From positions 20,325 through 84,324 of the forward strand of contig NZ_VIWO01000016.1 of the NCBI RefSeq assembly GCF_007829335.1: a stretch of 64,000 nt of DNA. Direction: 5' to 3'. Below the pieces are notes generated by a model. That model searched no databases, was not told where the DNA came from, and worked only from the letters and a program-made list of their open reading frames with translations. Below, one piece after another: positions 8,919 through 18,544 of this stretch. Origin of the DNA: Chitinophaga polysaccharea (GTDB taxonomy: Bacteria > Bacteroidota > Bacteroidia > Chitinophagales > Chitinophagaceae). Position 1 is the first letter of the stretch, and each line of letters opens with the position of its first letter. The position numbers and the translations under genes were made by a program.

Positions 8919-10991
8919 TTACCGGGAAGTCCATTGCTTTTCCCAATTAAAGAAATCTGTTGGCGGCACCTGCTTGCCTTCCAGTTGACTGGTTAATGCG
9001 GCTATATACATTTTCCAACGGGGCAGATAATAACTGCGCAGAAGTCCCCCCCATTCCTTATTGGCATATTCATGCAAATCCGTATCCGGGTTATCTGGTC
9101 CCCAATAAGTGATCTGAGTTTTGGCGTTCTTTACCAGCAAAGCTTTTTCCGCGGGTGTTTGTCCCAGGTTCCTGGCGGCATTTACCCAAGTGTCCAGCCG
9201 GAAGTGCGGGTTACCGCTCAGCAGCAGGTCCTGTTGCGCTATCAGCGCCAGGAAGCTGGCAGCGCTTTGTCGAAAAGCGGCCAGGTCTTTCCGCTCATAG
9301 GCAGCCACCATGGCGGTATAGATCTCCTCCCCCTTATTGGCATTCACCTGTCGCTGGAAATCTATGGCATCAATGTCATAGGTGGCATTGTTTTTCATCC
9401 TGGGCGCCGCTTTCAGGAAAGTGGCCACCGCAGCGGCAAAATCGGCTGCGTTGTAATTCCGTTTGCGGGTGCCCCACGATGATACCGGGCGATCCGTTAA
9501 GGTAGGCCGCGCACAGAAAATCGACTCGCTGGGACCTTCCTGGTATTGTGGAAAACTGCTATATGCAGTGGCCAGCAAGCCTTGCCAGGCAGCCTGCAAA
9601 TCGGCGTTATCGCTGCCATAACGGTAACGCACATATGATTTTATCCACTCTTTTACGTCTGTTTTTTCCGGGCGCCAGGCCAGTTCCAGCATCAGGTCAA
9701 ATACCACCGGGTTGTTGTGAATACCTTCCGGCATAATACCAGTACCCTTAAACAGGCTGGCATAGGGACTATGAGCCGCTCTCCAGGTTTCATCTGCAAA
9801 CCGCTGCAGCTTACCGTACAATCCCAGCTTCTCGCCAAAGTTATTCACACTGCACCAGATAAAGGGCGTGCCTTCATATCCTTTGCGGGTGTCCCAGTTG
9901 GCAGTATTTTCTCCGAAAAGTTCCTGTACCAGCACTTTCGACTTATCGAGTCCCGCCAGTAAGGCACTGGAAGGATTAGCCTGCCAGCCCTGCAATACCC
10001 AGGTGCTGCCCGGGAAATGCGCCAGCATGGTTTGCTGGATGGTTGCGGCAGCGGCGGTTACATCTACTCCTTTGCTGATACCTCCTTCATGAAAAGGATC
10101 ACCGGCAAAAAAATGGATCTCGTTGCCATATAATTTCTTCATCTCTTCGTAGTAAATGCCGGCAATACGGGTAAAGTTGCTGTCGCCTGGCACAAGGAAA
10201 TCGGGACGCTGAAAGCCACCTGCCCATTTGCCTTGTTCAATCACTTTCAGCGGCATTTTCTTTTTCAGGTTTACCGGGATCATACCATAGAAGCCTTGCA
10301 TTACCGGGGCGATGCCCATATTTTTCATACGGGTCAGTATCTGCTTCTCCAGGTGGGTTTGCTGGTCTATCATTCGCTGGGTCACCGGTCCTCCCCAGCT
10401 TTCGAGGTTACCCATGAGCCACCAGGCGGTAAAACCTGGTCCGGCTACAAAGCGGCGCGCTTCCTCCGGCGTATAGCCCAGGCGCTCCAGCGTATGCTGC
10501 CATACAGCTTCGGTTCCCATGGTAGTCAGCATCACATTTACCCCGTTGAGCGCCATCCAATCGAGCTCCCGCTCCCAGTCTTTCCAGTTATAATAACTCA
10601 TGGTATAGCTGATGGTGCAGTAATTGAGTGCATAGCGGTAGTCGTAGCTGGTGTTGATGTGTACTTTTTCTTTTACTGCCGGTAAGGGAGATACAGGCGC
10701 CAGGTTGTCGCCCATATGCGACATAGCGCGGTGGCAATAATACTTGAGGTACCAGTTGAGGCCTGCGGCGGCGGCGCTGGGACTGGAAGCGCTGATCTGC
10801 ACCTGCTTTCCAGGGGTCGTAATGTCAAAAACATCTTTATCATTCTCCGCCGGTATATTTTTCAAAACCAGCGATTTGGCCAGCCAGGGAACCCTGCGCT
10901 GCGCCAGTTGCTGTATGGCCGGAAAATCCTGTGCCAATAACGTAGAAGACAGGCATAGCAACAGCCCCGCCAGTATCACTTGCTTTTTCAT
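8919..10991 (-). CDS. Alpha-N-acetylglucosaminidase, GH89 (NAGLU-like)
   Basis: A 690-residue exported enzyme with signal peptide MKKQVILAGLLLCLSSTLLA. Family features are a small N-terminal domain, then the barrel with YRYALNYCTISYTMSYYNW, the DWMALNGVNVML region, WWLMGNLESWGGP, and the acidic motif GDPFHEGG. QELFGENTANW and the C-terminal helical domain complete the pattern. GH89 enzymes remove terminal alpha-linked N-acetylglucosamine, for example from heparan or glycoprotein glycans, and the length matches NAGLU. A GTG nine bases upstream (11000) is an alternative start, but ATG 10991 gives the cleaner signal peptide. It sits alone between a divergent P-type ATPase and the GT39 gene, with no SusCD pair nearby. 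Confidence 0.9.
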   Translation of the reverse strand: MKKQVILAGLLLCLSSTLLAQDFPAIQQLAQRRVPWLAKSLVLKNIPAENDKDVFDITTPGKQVQISASSPSAAAAGLNWYLKYYCHRAMSHMGDNLAPVSPLPAVKEKVHINTSYDYRYALNYCTISYTMSYYNWKDWERELDWMALNGVNVMLTTMGTEAVWQHTLERLGYTPEEARRFVAGPGFTAWWLMGNLESWGGPVTQRMIDQQTHLEKQILTRMKNMGIAPVMQGFYGMIPVNLKKKMPLKVIEQGKWAGGFQRPDFLVPGDSNFTRIAGIYYEEMKKLYGNEIHFFAGDPFHEGGISKGVDVTAAAATIQQTMLAHFPGSTWVLQGWQANPSSALLAGLDKSKVLVQELFGENTANWDTRKGYEGTPFIWCSVNNFGEKLGLYGKLQRFADETWRAAHSPYASLFKGTGIMPEGIHNNPVVFDLMLELAWRPEKTDVKEWIKSYVRYRYGSDNADLQAAWQGLLATAYSSFPQYQEGPSESIFCARPTLTDRPVSSWGTRKRNYNAADFAAAVATFLKAAPRMKNNATYDIDAIDFQRQVNANKGEEIYTAMVAAYERKDLAAFRQSAASFLALIAQQDLLLSGNPHFRLDTWVNAARNLGQTPAEKALLVKNAKTQITYWGPDNPDTDLHEYANKEWGGLLRSYYLPRWKMYIAALTSQLEGKQVPPTDFFNWEKQWTSR

Positions 10992-11094
10992 TTGTTTCAC
11001 TGTTAAATCGTATGAGGCAATAAAGATGGTAATAAAAAGATGAATTACATAATTCGTAAATTTAGTACACGGCTATCACCCTAAAAGATCCTAT

Positions 11095-13644
11095 ATGATT
11101 GGACAAATTAATTTACCGGAAAATATCCATGGACTGGACGACGCAGCAGTAGCCGCTTCCAGGGAACAATATGGCAGCAATACCCCTCCCGTTCCAGATG
11201 GCAACCTGTTGACACATATACTTAGAGAAATAATAGACGAGCCCATGCTGGTGCTGCTCATCGCGGTAACGGCTATTTACTTTGTCATGGGTGAACTGGG
11301 CGAGGCCTATTTCATGCTGGCGGCCATTGCGCTTGTATCGGGCATTTCCTTTTACCAGGACAGCCGCAGCCGTAAGGCGTTGGACGCCCTCCAAAAATTG
11401 AATGAGCCGCTTAGCAAGGTTATCCGTAACGGCCAGCTCACCAATATCCCCACCAGCGAAATTGTTACCGGCGACATGCTCATGATATCAGAAGGCAATA
11501 CCATCAATGCCGATGGCATCATCGTACATGCCAACGATTTTTCGGTCAATGAATCGGCGCTCACCGGTGAAGCCTTTGCCGTATCCAAACAACCCGATGA
11601 CGAAGACAACAAAGTATATAGCGGCACCCTGGTGGTATCCGGACTGGCCATCTGCGAAGTAACGCAGGTAGGGGCGCAAACGAAAATAGGACAGCTGGGA
11701 CAGGCGATACTGGACATTAAAGAAGAACCTACCTTGCTGCAATTGCAAATCCGCCAGTTCGTGAAATGGATGGCTATTGTCGGGGTGGTGGTATTCCTGG
11801 CAGTATGGCTGTTTAATTATATCCGCAGCGGCAGCCTGGCCGACAGCCTGCTGAAAGGCCTCACCCTGGCCATGTCTATCCTGCCCGAAGAAATACCTGT
11901 GGCCTTTACCACCTTTATGGCGTTGGGTTCCCGGCGACTCATGCAAATGGGTATCATCGTAAAAAAGATACGCACGGTAGAAGCATTGGGTAGCGCCACG
12001 ATTATCTGCACCGATAAAACAGGCACTATCACTGAAAATAAGATGAGTTTGCATGCTATCTACAGCGCCGCGGATCTTACCTTATACGGTGAAGACGATC
12101 TTCCGGCCGATGTTATCACCATGGCCATGTGGGCCAGCGAACCGGTACCTTTCGACCCCATGGAAAAAACACTGCATCGACTATACGAAAAGGTAACATC
12201 CAAAGACGAACGCCCGGAGTATGAAATCATCCATGAATATCCGTTGGAAGGTAAACCTCCCATGATGACGCATATTTTTGGCAACAAAGCAGGTCAGCGC
12301 ATCGTGGCAGCGAAAGGAGCACCGGAAGCTATTATTGCCGTATCTCATCTCCCCGAAACAGAAAAAAAACAAATGCTGGACCAGGTGAATACCCTTGCCG
12401 GCAAAGGATACCGGGTGCTGGGTGTAGCGAACGCCGAATTTACCGGCGATCAGTTTCCGGCTACACAGCAGGAATTTCCTTTTGTTTTCCTGGGGTTGCT
12501 GGCCTTCTACGATCCGCCAAAGGCCAACATAGAAAAGGTTTTCCAACAGTTCTACCAGGCAGGCATCGTGGTGAAAATCATTACCGGCGATAATGCGGTT
12601 ACTACCAAAGCTATTGCCCAACAAGCAGGACTGCAGCATGCCGATAAAGCCATAAATGGCGATGCGCTGATGCAAATGGCGGAGGAGGAAATGAAGGATA
12701 CCCTGCAATCGGTTAATATTTTTACGCGCATGTTCCCCGAAGCTAAACTGGCCGCTATCAATGCCCTGAAATCCGACCAGGAAGTAGTGGCCATGACCGG
12801 CGATGGCGTCAACGACGGCCCGGCATTAAAAGCCGCACATATCGGCATCGCCATGGGTAAAAAAGGAACGGAAATAGCCAAACAAGCGGCAGCACTCATC
12901 CTGGTAAACGATGACCTGAGTGGCATGGTAGACGCCATCGCCATAGGACGCCGGATTTATACGAATATTAAAAAAGCAATACAGTATATTATTTCTATCC
13001 ACATTCCCATTATTCTCACGGTGTCAGTACCCTTATTCCTGGGATGGATCTATCCGAATATATTTACGCCGGTACATGTTATCTTCCTCGAGGTAATCAT
13101 GGGGCCTACCTGTTCTATTGTATATGAAAATGAACCAATGGAGGAAAATGCCATGCAGCTGCCACCACGACCTATCACACAAACCTTCCTCTCGTTCAGG
13201 GAAATGAATATCAGCATCCTGCAGGGATTGCTGATTACTGCAGGCGTTCTGGGGGCTTACCAGTGGAGCGTAACTATGGGCTATTCCGAGATTAACACCC
13301 GCAGCATGGTATTTACCACCCTGGTACTTGCCAATATTTTCCTTACTTTGGTAAACCGCTCATTCTATTATTCTTTTATACACAGTATGCGCAATCGCAA
13401 TAAAATGATGATAGGCGTTATCTGTATTACCCTCGTGTTACTGGCTATCATGCTGTATGTACCACCAATAGCAAACTTCTTTAGTATAGCTGCCTTACAG
13501 CTACCGCAACTGCTTATCTGTACCGGTTTAGGCGCCACTGCCGTACTATGGTTTGAATTATGGAAAGCATGGAAAAGAAATACACATGTCCGGAAAAAGC
13601 AATTGCATCGCAAGCTCGCTGCAGCGAGCGCCGGCAGCATGTAA
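11095..13644 (+). CDS. Cation-translocating P-type ATPase (P2-like)
   Basis: An 849-residue ion pump with all catalytic domains. The actuator loop reads LTGEA (residues 156-160), M4 has PEEIP (264-268), the phosphorylation site is DKTGT at Asp307, and the hinge is TGDGVND with Asp570 and Asp574. Ten membrane segments fit a P2-type pump. Two positions deviate: TGES is TGEA (Ala160), and M6 reads LEVIMGPTCS, with Gly670 where related bacterial pumps commonly have Asp. The classical calcium-site residues of M6 are absent, so the ion is uncertain. A dehydrogenase gene follows after 27 nt and may be co-transcribed. Confidence 0.9.
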   Translation: MIGQINLPENIHGLDDAAVAASREQYGSNTPPVPDGNLLTHILREIIDEPMLVLLIAVTAIYFVMGELGEAYFMLAAIALVSGISFYQDSRSRKALDALQKLNEPLSKVIRNGQLTNIPTSEIVTGDMLMISEGNTINADGIIVHANDFSVNESALTGEAFAVSKQPDDEDNKVYSGTLVVSGLAICEVTQVGAQTKIGQLGQAILDIKEEPTLLQLQIRQFVKWMAIVGVVVFLAVWLFNYIRSGSLADSLLKGLTLAMSILPEEIPVAFTTFMALGSRRLMQMGIIVKKIRTVEALGSATIICTDKTGTITENKMSLHAIYSAADLTLYGEDDLPADVITMAMWASEPVPFDPMEKTLHRLYEKVTSKDERPEYEIIHEYPLEGKPPMMTHIFGNKAGQRIVAAKGAPEAIIAVSHLPETEKKQMLDQVNTLAGKGYRVLGVANAEFTGDQFPATQQEFPFVFLGLLAFYDPPKANIEKVFQQFYQAGIVVKIITGDNAVTTKAIAQQAGLQHADKAINGDALMQMAEEEMKDTLQSVNIFTRMFPEAKLAAINALKSDQEVVAMTGDGVNDGPALKAAHIGIAMGKKGTEIAKQAAALILVNDDLSGMVDAIAIGRRIYTNIKKAIQYIISIHIPIILTVSVPLFLGWIYPNIFTPVHVIFLEVIMGPTCSIVYENEPMEENAMQLPPRPITQTFLSFREMNISILQGLLITAGVLGAYQWSVTMGYSEINTRSMVFTTLVLANIFLTLVNRSFYYSFIHSMRNRNKMMIGVICITLVLLAIMLYVPPIANFFSIAALQLPQLLICTGLGATAVLWFELWKAWKRNTHVRKKQLHRKLAAASAGSM

Positions 13645-13671
13645 TTTACCCGATATTAAAGCAATAGATGT

Positions 13672-14646
13672 ATGAAGGTATTTACCACCCGGGTTATTCC
13701 CGAAGAAGGCCTTGCCTTACTGGCGCATGCAGGCATTACCGTTACTCAGTGGAGTGAACCGCGGGAAATGAGTCTAGAGGAGATGATTGCAAAATGTAAG
13801 GAAAACGATGCCTTGCTATTTGCCGGGGGCAGGAAAATTGACCGCCCACTACTGGAACATTGCCGGCACCTGAAAATAATCAGCCTGCTATCCGTAGGCT
13901 ACGACAACGTAGACCTGAAAGCCGCCACCGAACTAGGTATACAAATTACCAACACACCCGGCGTACTTAGTAATGCCACTGCCGATAACGCTTTCCTGCT
14001 GATGCTCGCCGTAGCCAGGAAAGCATTTTTTCATCATAAAAGAATCCTCAACGGCGAGTGGGGTTTCTCCTCTCCTACGGCCAACCTGGGTGTAGATATA
14101 GAAGGAAAAACATTAGGCATCTGGGGACTCGGCAACATAGGCAGTGTAATGGCCCAGCGATGCCGCGCAGCATTTGACATGAAGATTATTTACTGTAACC
14201 GGCATCGCAATGAAGCTGCCGAAAAAGCGCTGGACGCCCAATGGGTGAGCTTCGACGAGCTGCTCGAACAGAGCGATGTACTCAGCGTACATACCTCTCT
14301 CACGCCGGAAACTAAAGAGAAATTCGACAAAGCCGCATTCGCGAAAATGAAGCCTTCCGCCATTTTTATCAATGCCGCCAGGGGTGGTATCCACCATGAA
14401 ACAGACCTCATCGCCGCCCTGGAAACCGGGCAGATATGGGGCGCCGGCCTTGATGTAACCAACCCGGAACCCATGCACCCCGATAACCCTTTGCTGCAAA
14501 TGCCTACAGTAGCGGTGCTACCGCATATCGGATCTGCTACAGTAGAAACGCGCAATGCCATGTCGCGCATTGCTGCACAAAATATTATTGCCGCATTCCA
14601 GGGACAACCAGTACCGAACCCGGTAAATCATATTTACGCCTTGTAA
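13672..14646 (+). CDS. D-isomer-specific 2-hydroxyacid dehydrogenase (glyoxylate/hydroxypyruvate reductase type)
   Basis: A 324-residue NAD(P)-dependent enzyme. The N-terminal substrate domain has VGYDNVDL. The Rossmann core has GIWGLGNIGSVMAQ, and the catalytic triad is apparent as Arg in NAARGG, Glu in NPEP and His in LPHIGSAT. The order and length fit glyoxylate/hydroxypyruvate reductases (GhrB/GRHPR), which reduce 2-keto acids to D-2-hydroxy acids. It follows the P-type ATPase by 27 nt on the same strand, without a clear functional link. It converges with the minus-strand permease. Confidence 0.88.
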   Translation: MKVFTTRVIPEEGLALLAHAGITVTQWSEPREMSLEEMIAKCKENDALLFAGGRKIDRPLLEHCRHLKIISLLSVGYDNVDLKAATELGIQITNTPGVLSNATADNAFLLMLAVARKAFFHHKRILNGEWGFSSPTANLGVDIEGKTLGIWGLGNIGSVMAQRCRAAFDMKIIYCNRHRNEAAEKALDAQWVSFDELLEQSDVLSVHTSLTPETKEKFDKAAFAKMKPSAIFINAARGGIHHETDLIAALETGQIWGAGLDVTNPEPMHPDNPLLQMPTVAVLPHIGSATVETRNAMSRIAAQNIIAAFQGQPVPNPVNHIYAL

Positions 14647-14682
14647 ACGCTAATGCTATAGCCCGGAAGCATCATTTGACGT

Positions 14683-17061
14683 TTATTCATTCTTCAAACT
14701 ATGCACTGGGTTTGACAAGGCAGCTCTTACCGATTTCACACTAATAGTCAGCAGTACCAATACCGTTGTTATCAACACCGGCATTACGAAATAGCCGGGC
14801 TTCAAAGTAACCCGGAAGGCAAAATCCTGCAACCACTGATGCATTACATACCAGGCTACAGGGATAGCCACCAGCAATGCCATTAACAGTAACTGCAGAA
14901 ACTCTTTCATAAACAACCACAGGATGGAAGTAACGCTTGCGCCCAACACCTTCCTTACGCCTATCTCTTTTTTTCTCTGTACGGCTATAAATGATACCAT
15001 ACCAAATAAGCCGATACAACCTACCAGGATAACCAGGGAAGAAAAAATCTGTATCAGCTTCAGCAACGTTTCCTCCGCATGATACATATCACGGATGTTA
15101 TCGTCCAGGAAATTATAAGACCACCCATAATCGGGAAATACCTCCTTCCAAACCTTCTCCATGGCGGGCAACAGTTGCTTTGCCTTCCGCATATCCATCG
15201 CTACCGCGCACCTCCCGTAAGACCGATAATTGCTCACCAGGCACACCGGCGCTATCTCTTCATGAAAATCGTTTGTATGGAAATCCTTCACCACACCCGT
15301 AATAACAACTTTTCTACCAAACGCGGTCATCTTTCTTCCCAGTATTTGCTCCGGTGTATATTTCATTCGTTTTACAAACGTTTCATTCACCAGGCAGGTG
15401 GCCGCTGTATCTCCCCCGGTCATATTCCTGCCGGCTACCAGATGCAGGCCAAAAGTGTGCAGGTAACTGGTGTCTGCTGCCTTTTCATTGATACGGAAGC
15501 CCGTTTTCGCAGTAGCATTTTCAAACTCAAAATCATTCAGGTTATACATGTTAGACATGGGCGAGGAGTAACAGAAACTGAGTCCGTTTACACCTGCCAG
15601 CATCCCCACACGCTGGCGGATAGTTTCAATGACCGATAGATCCTGGTTGGGCACATCTACCATCACAATACCGGTTTTATTAAAGCCAATATCGGTATCC
15701 ATGGATGCCTTCATTTGCCGGGAGATGATCAGGGTGCAACTGATCATAAACAATACAATTGCAAATTGCGACACCACCAATACCTTGCGTAGCGGTACGC
15801 CTGCTGTACGGGCCACGCCCAGCTTTCCCCTGATGGTTTCTGCCGGTTTTAAGCGCGACAATAATGTACCGGGGTAATAACCTACGAGCAAGGATACTGT
15901 TACAAAAAGTGCCAGGGAAAACCCTATAAAAACAGGCTGGTAAAGAGCAGCGGAACTAATGGTGGTATCAAATAATTGATTAAACGAAGGCAGTGCCGCA
16001 TAAGCAGTGAGCAGCGATAATATCGTTGATGTAAACACCAGTATGGCCGTTTCTGTAATAAACTGCCAGCGTATTTGCGACGGGGAGCTTCCCAGCACTT
16101 TTCGTACACCCGCTTCCCGTGAACGGTAAAACAAGCGTGCGGTAGCCAGGTTCACAAAATTGATCCCCGCCATAAGCACCAGGAATAAGCCTACTGTAGC
16201 CAGTACCCACAGTTGTTTTTTTTCTGTCTGGCCGTCATAAGTCCTGTTAAAATGAATATCGCTTAAGGGCTGCAAGAACAATGAAGCATGTTTGGCGCCT
16301 TCCGGGGATATATATTTGGAGAGAAATGCCGGGAATACTTTCTCCACCGCTGCGGCAGATATACCCGGGCGTAATTTTACAAAACACTGTACGCCACTGG
16401 ATACTGCGGCCCAACTGCTATCTCCGCCCATCCATGGATTAGCTTTTCTATAATTGGCATAAGACAGGTATAGCTGCTGCCGGTTGCTGGTATTGGACGG
16501 AATATCTTTCAGCACACCTGCTATCGTATAGGCATTTCCGTTATTAATAACGATTTGCTGCCCTACAGGATCTCTTCCGGGGAAAAAACGTTTTGCCTCC
16601 TTCTCTGTAATCACTGCCTGATCGGGCGCCGTTAGCACAGCCGCATTGCCGCGGATAAAAGGATAATTGAAAATCCGGAAATAGTCGGCTTCCACATAGG
16701 CCGCTTCACTGTTAAATATCTTTTTCGCGGCGCCGCTGCCAACAGTTACCTGGGGTTCTCCCAGGCTGGAGCGCATGGCGATATACTCGCCATAAATATA
16801 GTCATTGCGGAAAGCTTTCCCCACAGGTTGTGGTACTCCCTGGGAATAATCGTCCTCTTCATAATGAGAAGCAGACACCATGCGATAAATACGGTCTCCA
16901 TCCAGGTGAAAATTATCAAAGCTCAGATGATAATATACCAGGCAAAAAATCAGCATAGCCCCTGCGAATCCTGCTGTTAACCCAATGAGATTAATGAAGG
17001 CAAAAAAGCGGTTGCTGTGAATATTTCTCCAGGCAGTTTTAAACCAGTGAAGTTGCATCAT
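14683..17061 (-). CDS. ABC transporter permease, FtsX/MacB-type (eight-TM, duplicated)
   Basis: A 792-residue permease with a duplicated FtsX architecture. It has an N-terminal TM helix (about 20-42), a periplasmic MacB-PCD domain, three TM helices (about 283-400), a second TM start (about 430), another periplasmic domain, and three C-terminal TM helices (about 675-780). The FtsX signatures REAGVRKVLGSS and KEIGVRKVLGAS are present in both halves. This is the abundant Bacteroidota type, usually involved in export of peptides, lipoproteins or antimicrobials. No ATPase or membrane-fusion protein is adjacent, so its partner is encoded elsewhere. It has ATG ATG at the start; either could be used. 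Confidence 0.9.
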   Translation of the reverse strand: MMQLHWFKTAWRNIHSNRFFAFINLIGLTAGFAGAMLIFCLVYYHLSFDNFHLDGDRIYRMVSASHYEEDDYSQGVPQPVGKAFRNDYIYGEYIAMRSSLGEPQVTVGSGAAKKIFNSEAAYVEADYFRIFNYPFIRGNAAVLTAPDQAVITEKEAKRFFPGRDPVGQQIVINNGNAYTIAGVLKDIPSNTSNRQQLYLSYANYRKANPWMGGDSSWAAVSSGVQCFVKLRPGISAAAVEKVFPAFLSKYISPEGAKHASLFLQPLSDIHFNRTYDGQTEKKQLWVLATVGLFLVLMAGINFVNLATARLFYRSREAGVRKVLGSSPSQIRWQFITETAILVFTSTILSLLTAYAALPSFNQLFDTTISSAALYQPVFIGFSLALFVTVSLLVGYYPGTLLSRLKPAETIRGKLGVARTAGVPLRKVLVVSQFAIVLFMISCTLIISRQMKASMDTDIGFNKTGIVMVDVPNQDLSVIETIRQRVGMLAGVNGLSFCYSSPMSNMYNLNDFEFENATAKTGFRINEKAADTSYLHTFGLHLVAGRNMTGGDTAATCLVNETFVKRMKYTPEQILGRKMTAFGRKVVITGVVKDFHTNDFHEEIAPVCLVSNYRSYGRCAVAMDMRKAKQLLPAMEKVWKEVFPDYGWSYNFLDDNIRDMYHAEETLLKLIQIFSSLVILVGCIGLFGMVSFIAVQRKKEIGVRKVLGASVTSILWLFMKEFLQLLLMALLVAIPVAWYVMHQWLQDFAFRVTLKPGYFVMPVLITTVLVLLTISVKSVRAALSNPVHSLKNE

Positions 17062-17232
17062 ACATTACTTTTTATGCGGTGCGCCAATGCTGTACAGAAA
17101 GCAGGCCAATATACAAAATAGCCAGGGACGGGCATATGCTATTCTTATCACCGTCCATTAACGAACACGCAGGTTCAATAGCGAACAGGAAAATCACCCC
17201 GGATTCGTTAACTTTAATAAAAGCATTTCCTT

Positions 17233-18495
17233 ATGAAAAAGGTCGCTATTATTGGTGGAGTACGCATCCCTTTTGTAAAATCCTTCAAGGAATATAACCA
17301 TATCAGCAACCAGGAAATGCTGACCACCTGTCTCAACGCCCTCGTTACACGTTATGGACTGGAAGGAAAAAGAATCGGGGAGGTGGCCCTGGGCGCCCTG
17401 CTGAACCGCTCTACCGAATGGAACTTCGCCAGGGAATGTATCATGGGCACCGCCCTCGATCCACATACGCCGGCCTATAACCTGCAAAGAGCCTGTGGCA
17501 CCAGTCTCGATGCTACCATACAACTCGGTCTCCGCATTGCCTGCGGACAAATAGACACCGGCATCAGCGGAGGCAGCGACACCAACAGCGATATTCCCCT
17601 GCTGTTTAAACAACAGCTGGCCTGGAAACTGGTAGATCTACGCTCCGCCAAATCCTTCAGAGAACGGTTAAAAATACTGGCGGCTATCCGGTTCAAAGAC
17701 CTGGCCCCGGTATATCCTTCTATCGTAGAACCCAGAACAGGTCTGTCTATGGGCCAACATACCGAAAAGATGGTAAAAGAATGGGGCATTACCCGGCAAG
17801 AGCAGGATGCCCTGGCCTATCAAAGCCATATGAACGCTGCCAAAGCTTATAACGACGGTTTCTTTAATGACCTGGTAATACCCTTCAAAGGAGCTAAAAG
17901 AGATACCATTGTACGCGCAGACACTACGCCTGAAAAACTGGCCGCGTTGAAGCCAGCCTTCGACTTCAGCGGAAACGGTACGCTGACAGCCGGCAACAGC
18001 ACCTTGTATACCGACGGTGCCGCGGCGCTCCTGCTTGCCTCCGAAGAATACGCCCAGCAACAAAATTGGCCGGTGCAGGCTCACCTGGTAGATGCAGAAT
18101 CAGCTGCTGTTGATTATGTACATGGAGAAGGACTGCTGATGGCGCCCACCTATGCTGTGGCCCGCTTGCTGAAACGCAATCACCTGCGCCTGCAGGACTT
18201 CGATGTATATGAAATTCATGAAGCGTTTTGCGGGCAAGTGCTTTGTACCCTCAAAGCCTGGGAAGATGCCGCCTACTGTAAACAACTGGGTTGGGATACA
18301 CCGCTCGGCAGTATCGACCGCAGAAAACTCAACACCCACGGTGGCAGTGTAGCCATCGGCCATCCCTTTGCGGCCACCGGCGCCCGCATTGTAGCACAAA
18401 CGGCCAAAATATTACAGCAGCGTGGTAGCGGCCGGGCGCTCATATCTATTTGCACTGCCGGTGGCATGGGCGTAACCGCCATACTGGAACGATAA
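17233..18495 (+). CDS. Acetyl-CoA C-acyltransferase (thiolase)
   Basis: A 420-residue thiolase. The nucleophile is Cys88 in QRACGTSLD. The other active-site motifs are HEAF (in place of the more common NEAF), GGSVAIGHPFAATGAR with the catalytic His, and CTAGGMG with the second catalytic Cys near the C-terminus. The length and the HEAF/HPFAATG pattern suggest the FadI-like branch that acts in fatty-acid beta-oxidation, rather than PhaA. No hydratase/dehydrogenase partner is adjacent. It ends just before a strong hairpin shared with the convergent gene. Confidence 0.92.
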   Translation: MKKVAIIGGVRIPFVKSFKEYNHISNQEMLTTCLNALVTRYGLEGKRIGEVALGALLNRSTEWNFARECIMGTALDPHTPAYNLQRACGTSLDATIQLGLRIACGQIDTGISGGSDTNSDIPLLFKQQLAWKLVDLRSAKSFRERLKILAAIRFKDLAPVYPSIVEPRTGLSMGQHTEKMVKEWGITRQEQDALAYQSHMNAAKAYNDGFFNDLVIPFKGAKRDTIVRADTTPEKLAALKPAFDFSGNGTLTAGNSTLYTDGAAALLLASEEYAQQQNWPVQAHLVDAESAAVDYVHGEGLLMAPTYAVARLLKRNHLRLQDFDVYEIHEAFCGQVLCTLKAWEDAAYCKQLGWDTPLGSIDRRKLNTHGGSVAIGHPFAATGARIVAQTAKILQQRGSGRALISICTAGGMGVTAILER

Positions 18496-18496
18496 A

Positions 18497-18525
18497 AAGC
18501 CGCGCCAGGAGCACCGGCGCGGCTT
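18497..18525. terminator. Bidirectional terminator between convergent genes
   Basis: A perfect 10-bp GC-rich stem (18497-18506 with 18516-18525) has a 9-nt loop. On the minus strand it is followed by five T, which makes it an excellent terminator for the gene ending at 18545. In the plus direction the T-run is weak. Confidence 0.8.
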
Positions 18526-18544
18526 AGCTTTAAATCAGTTTACA

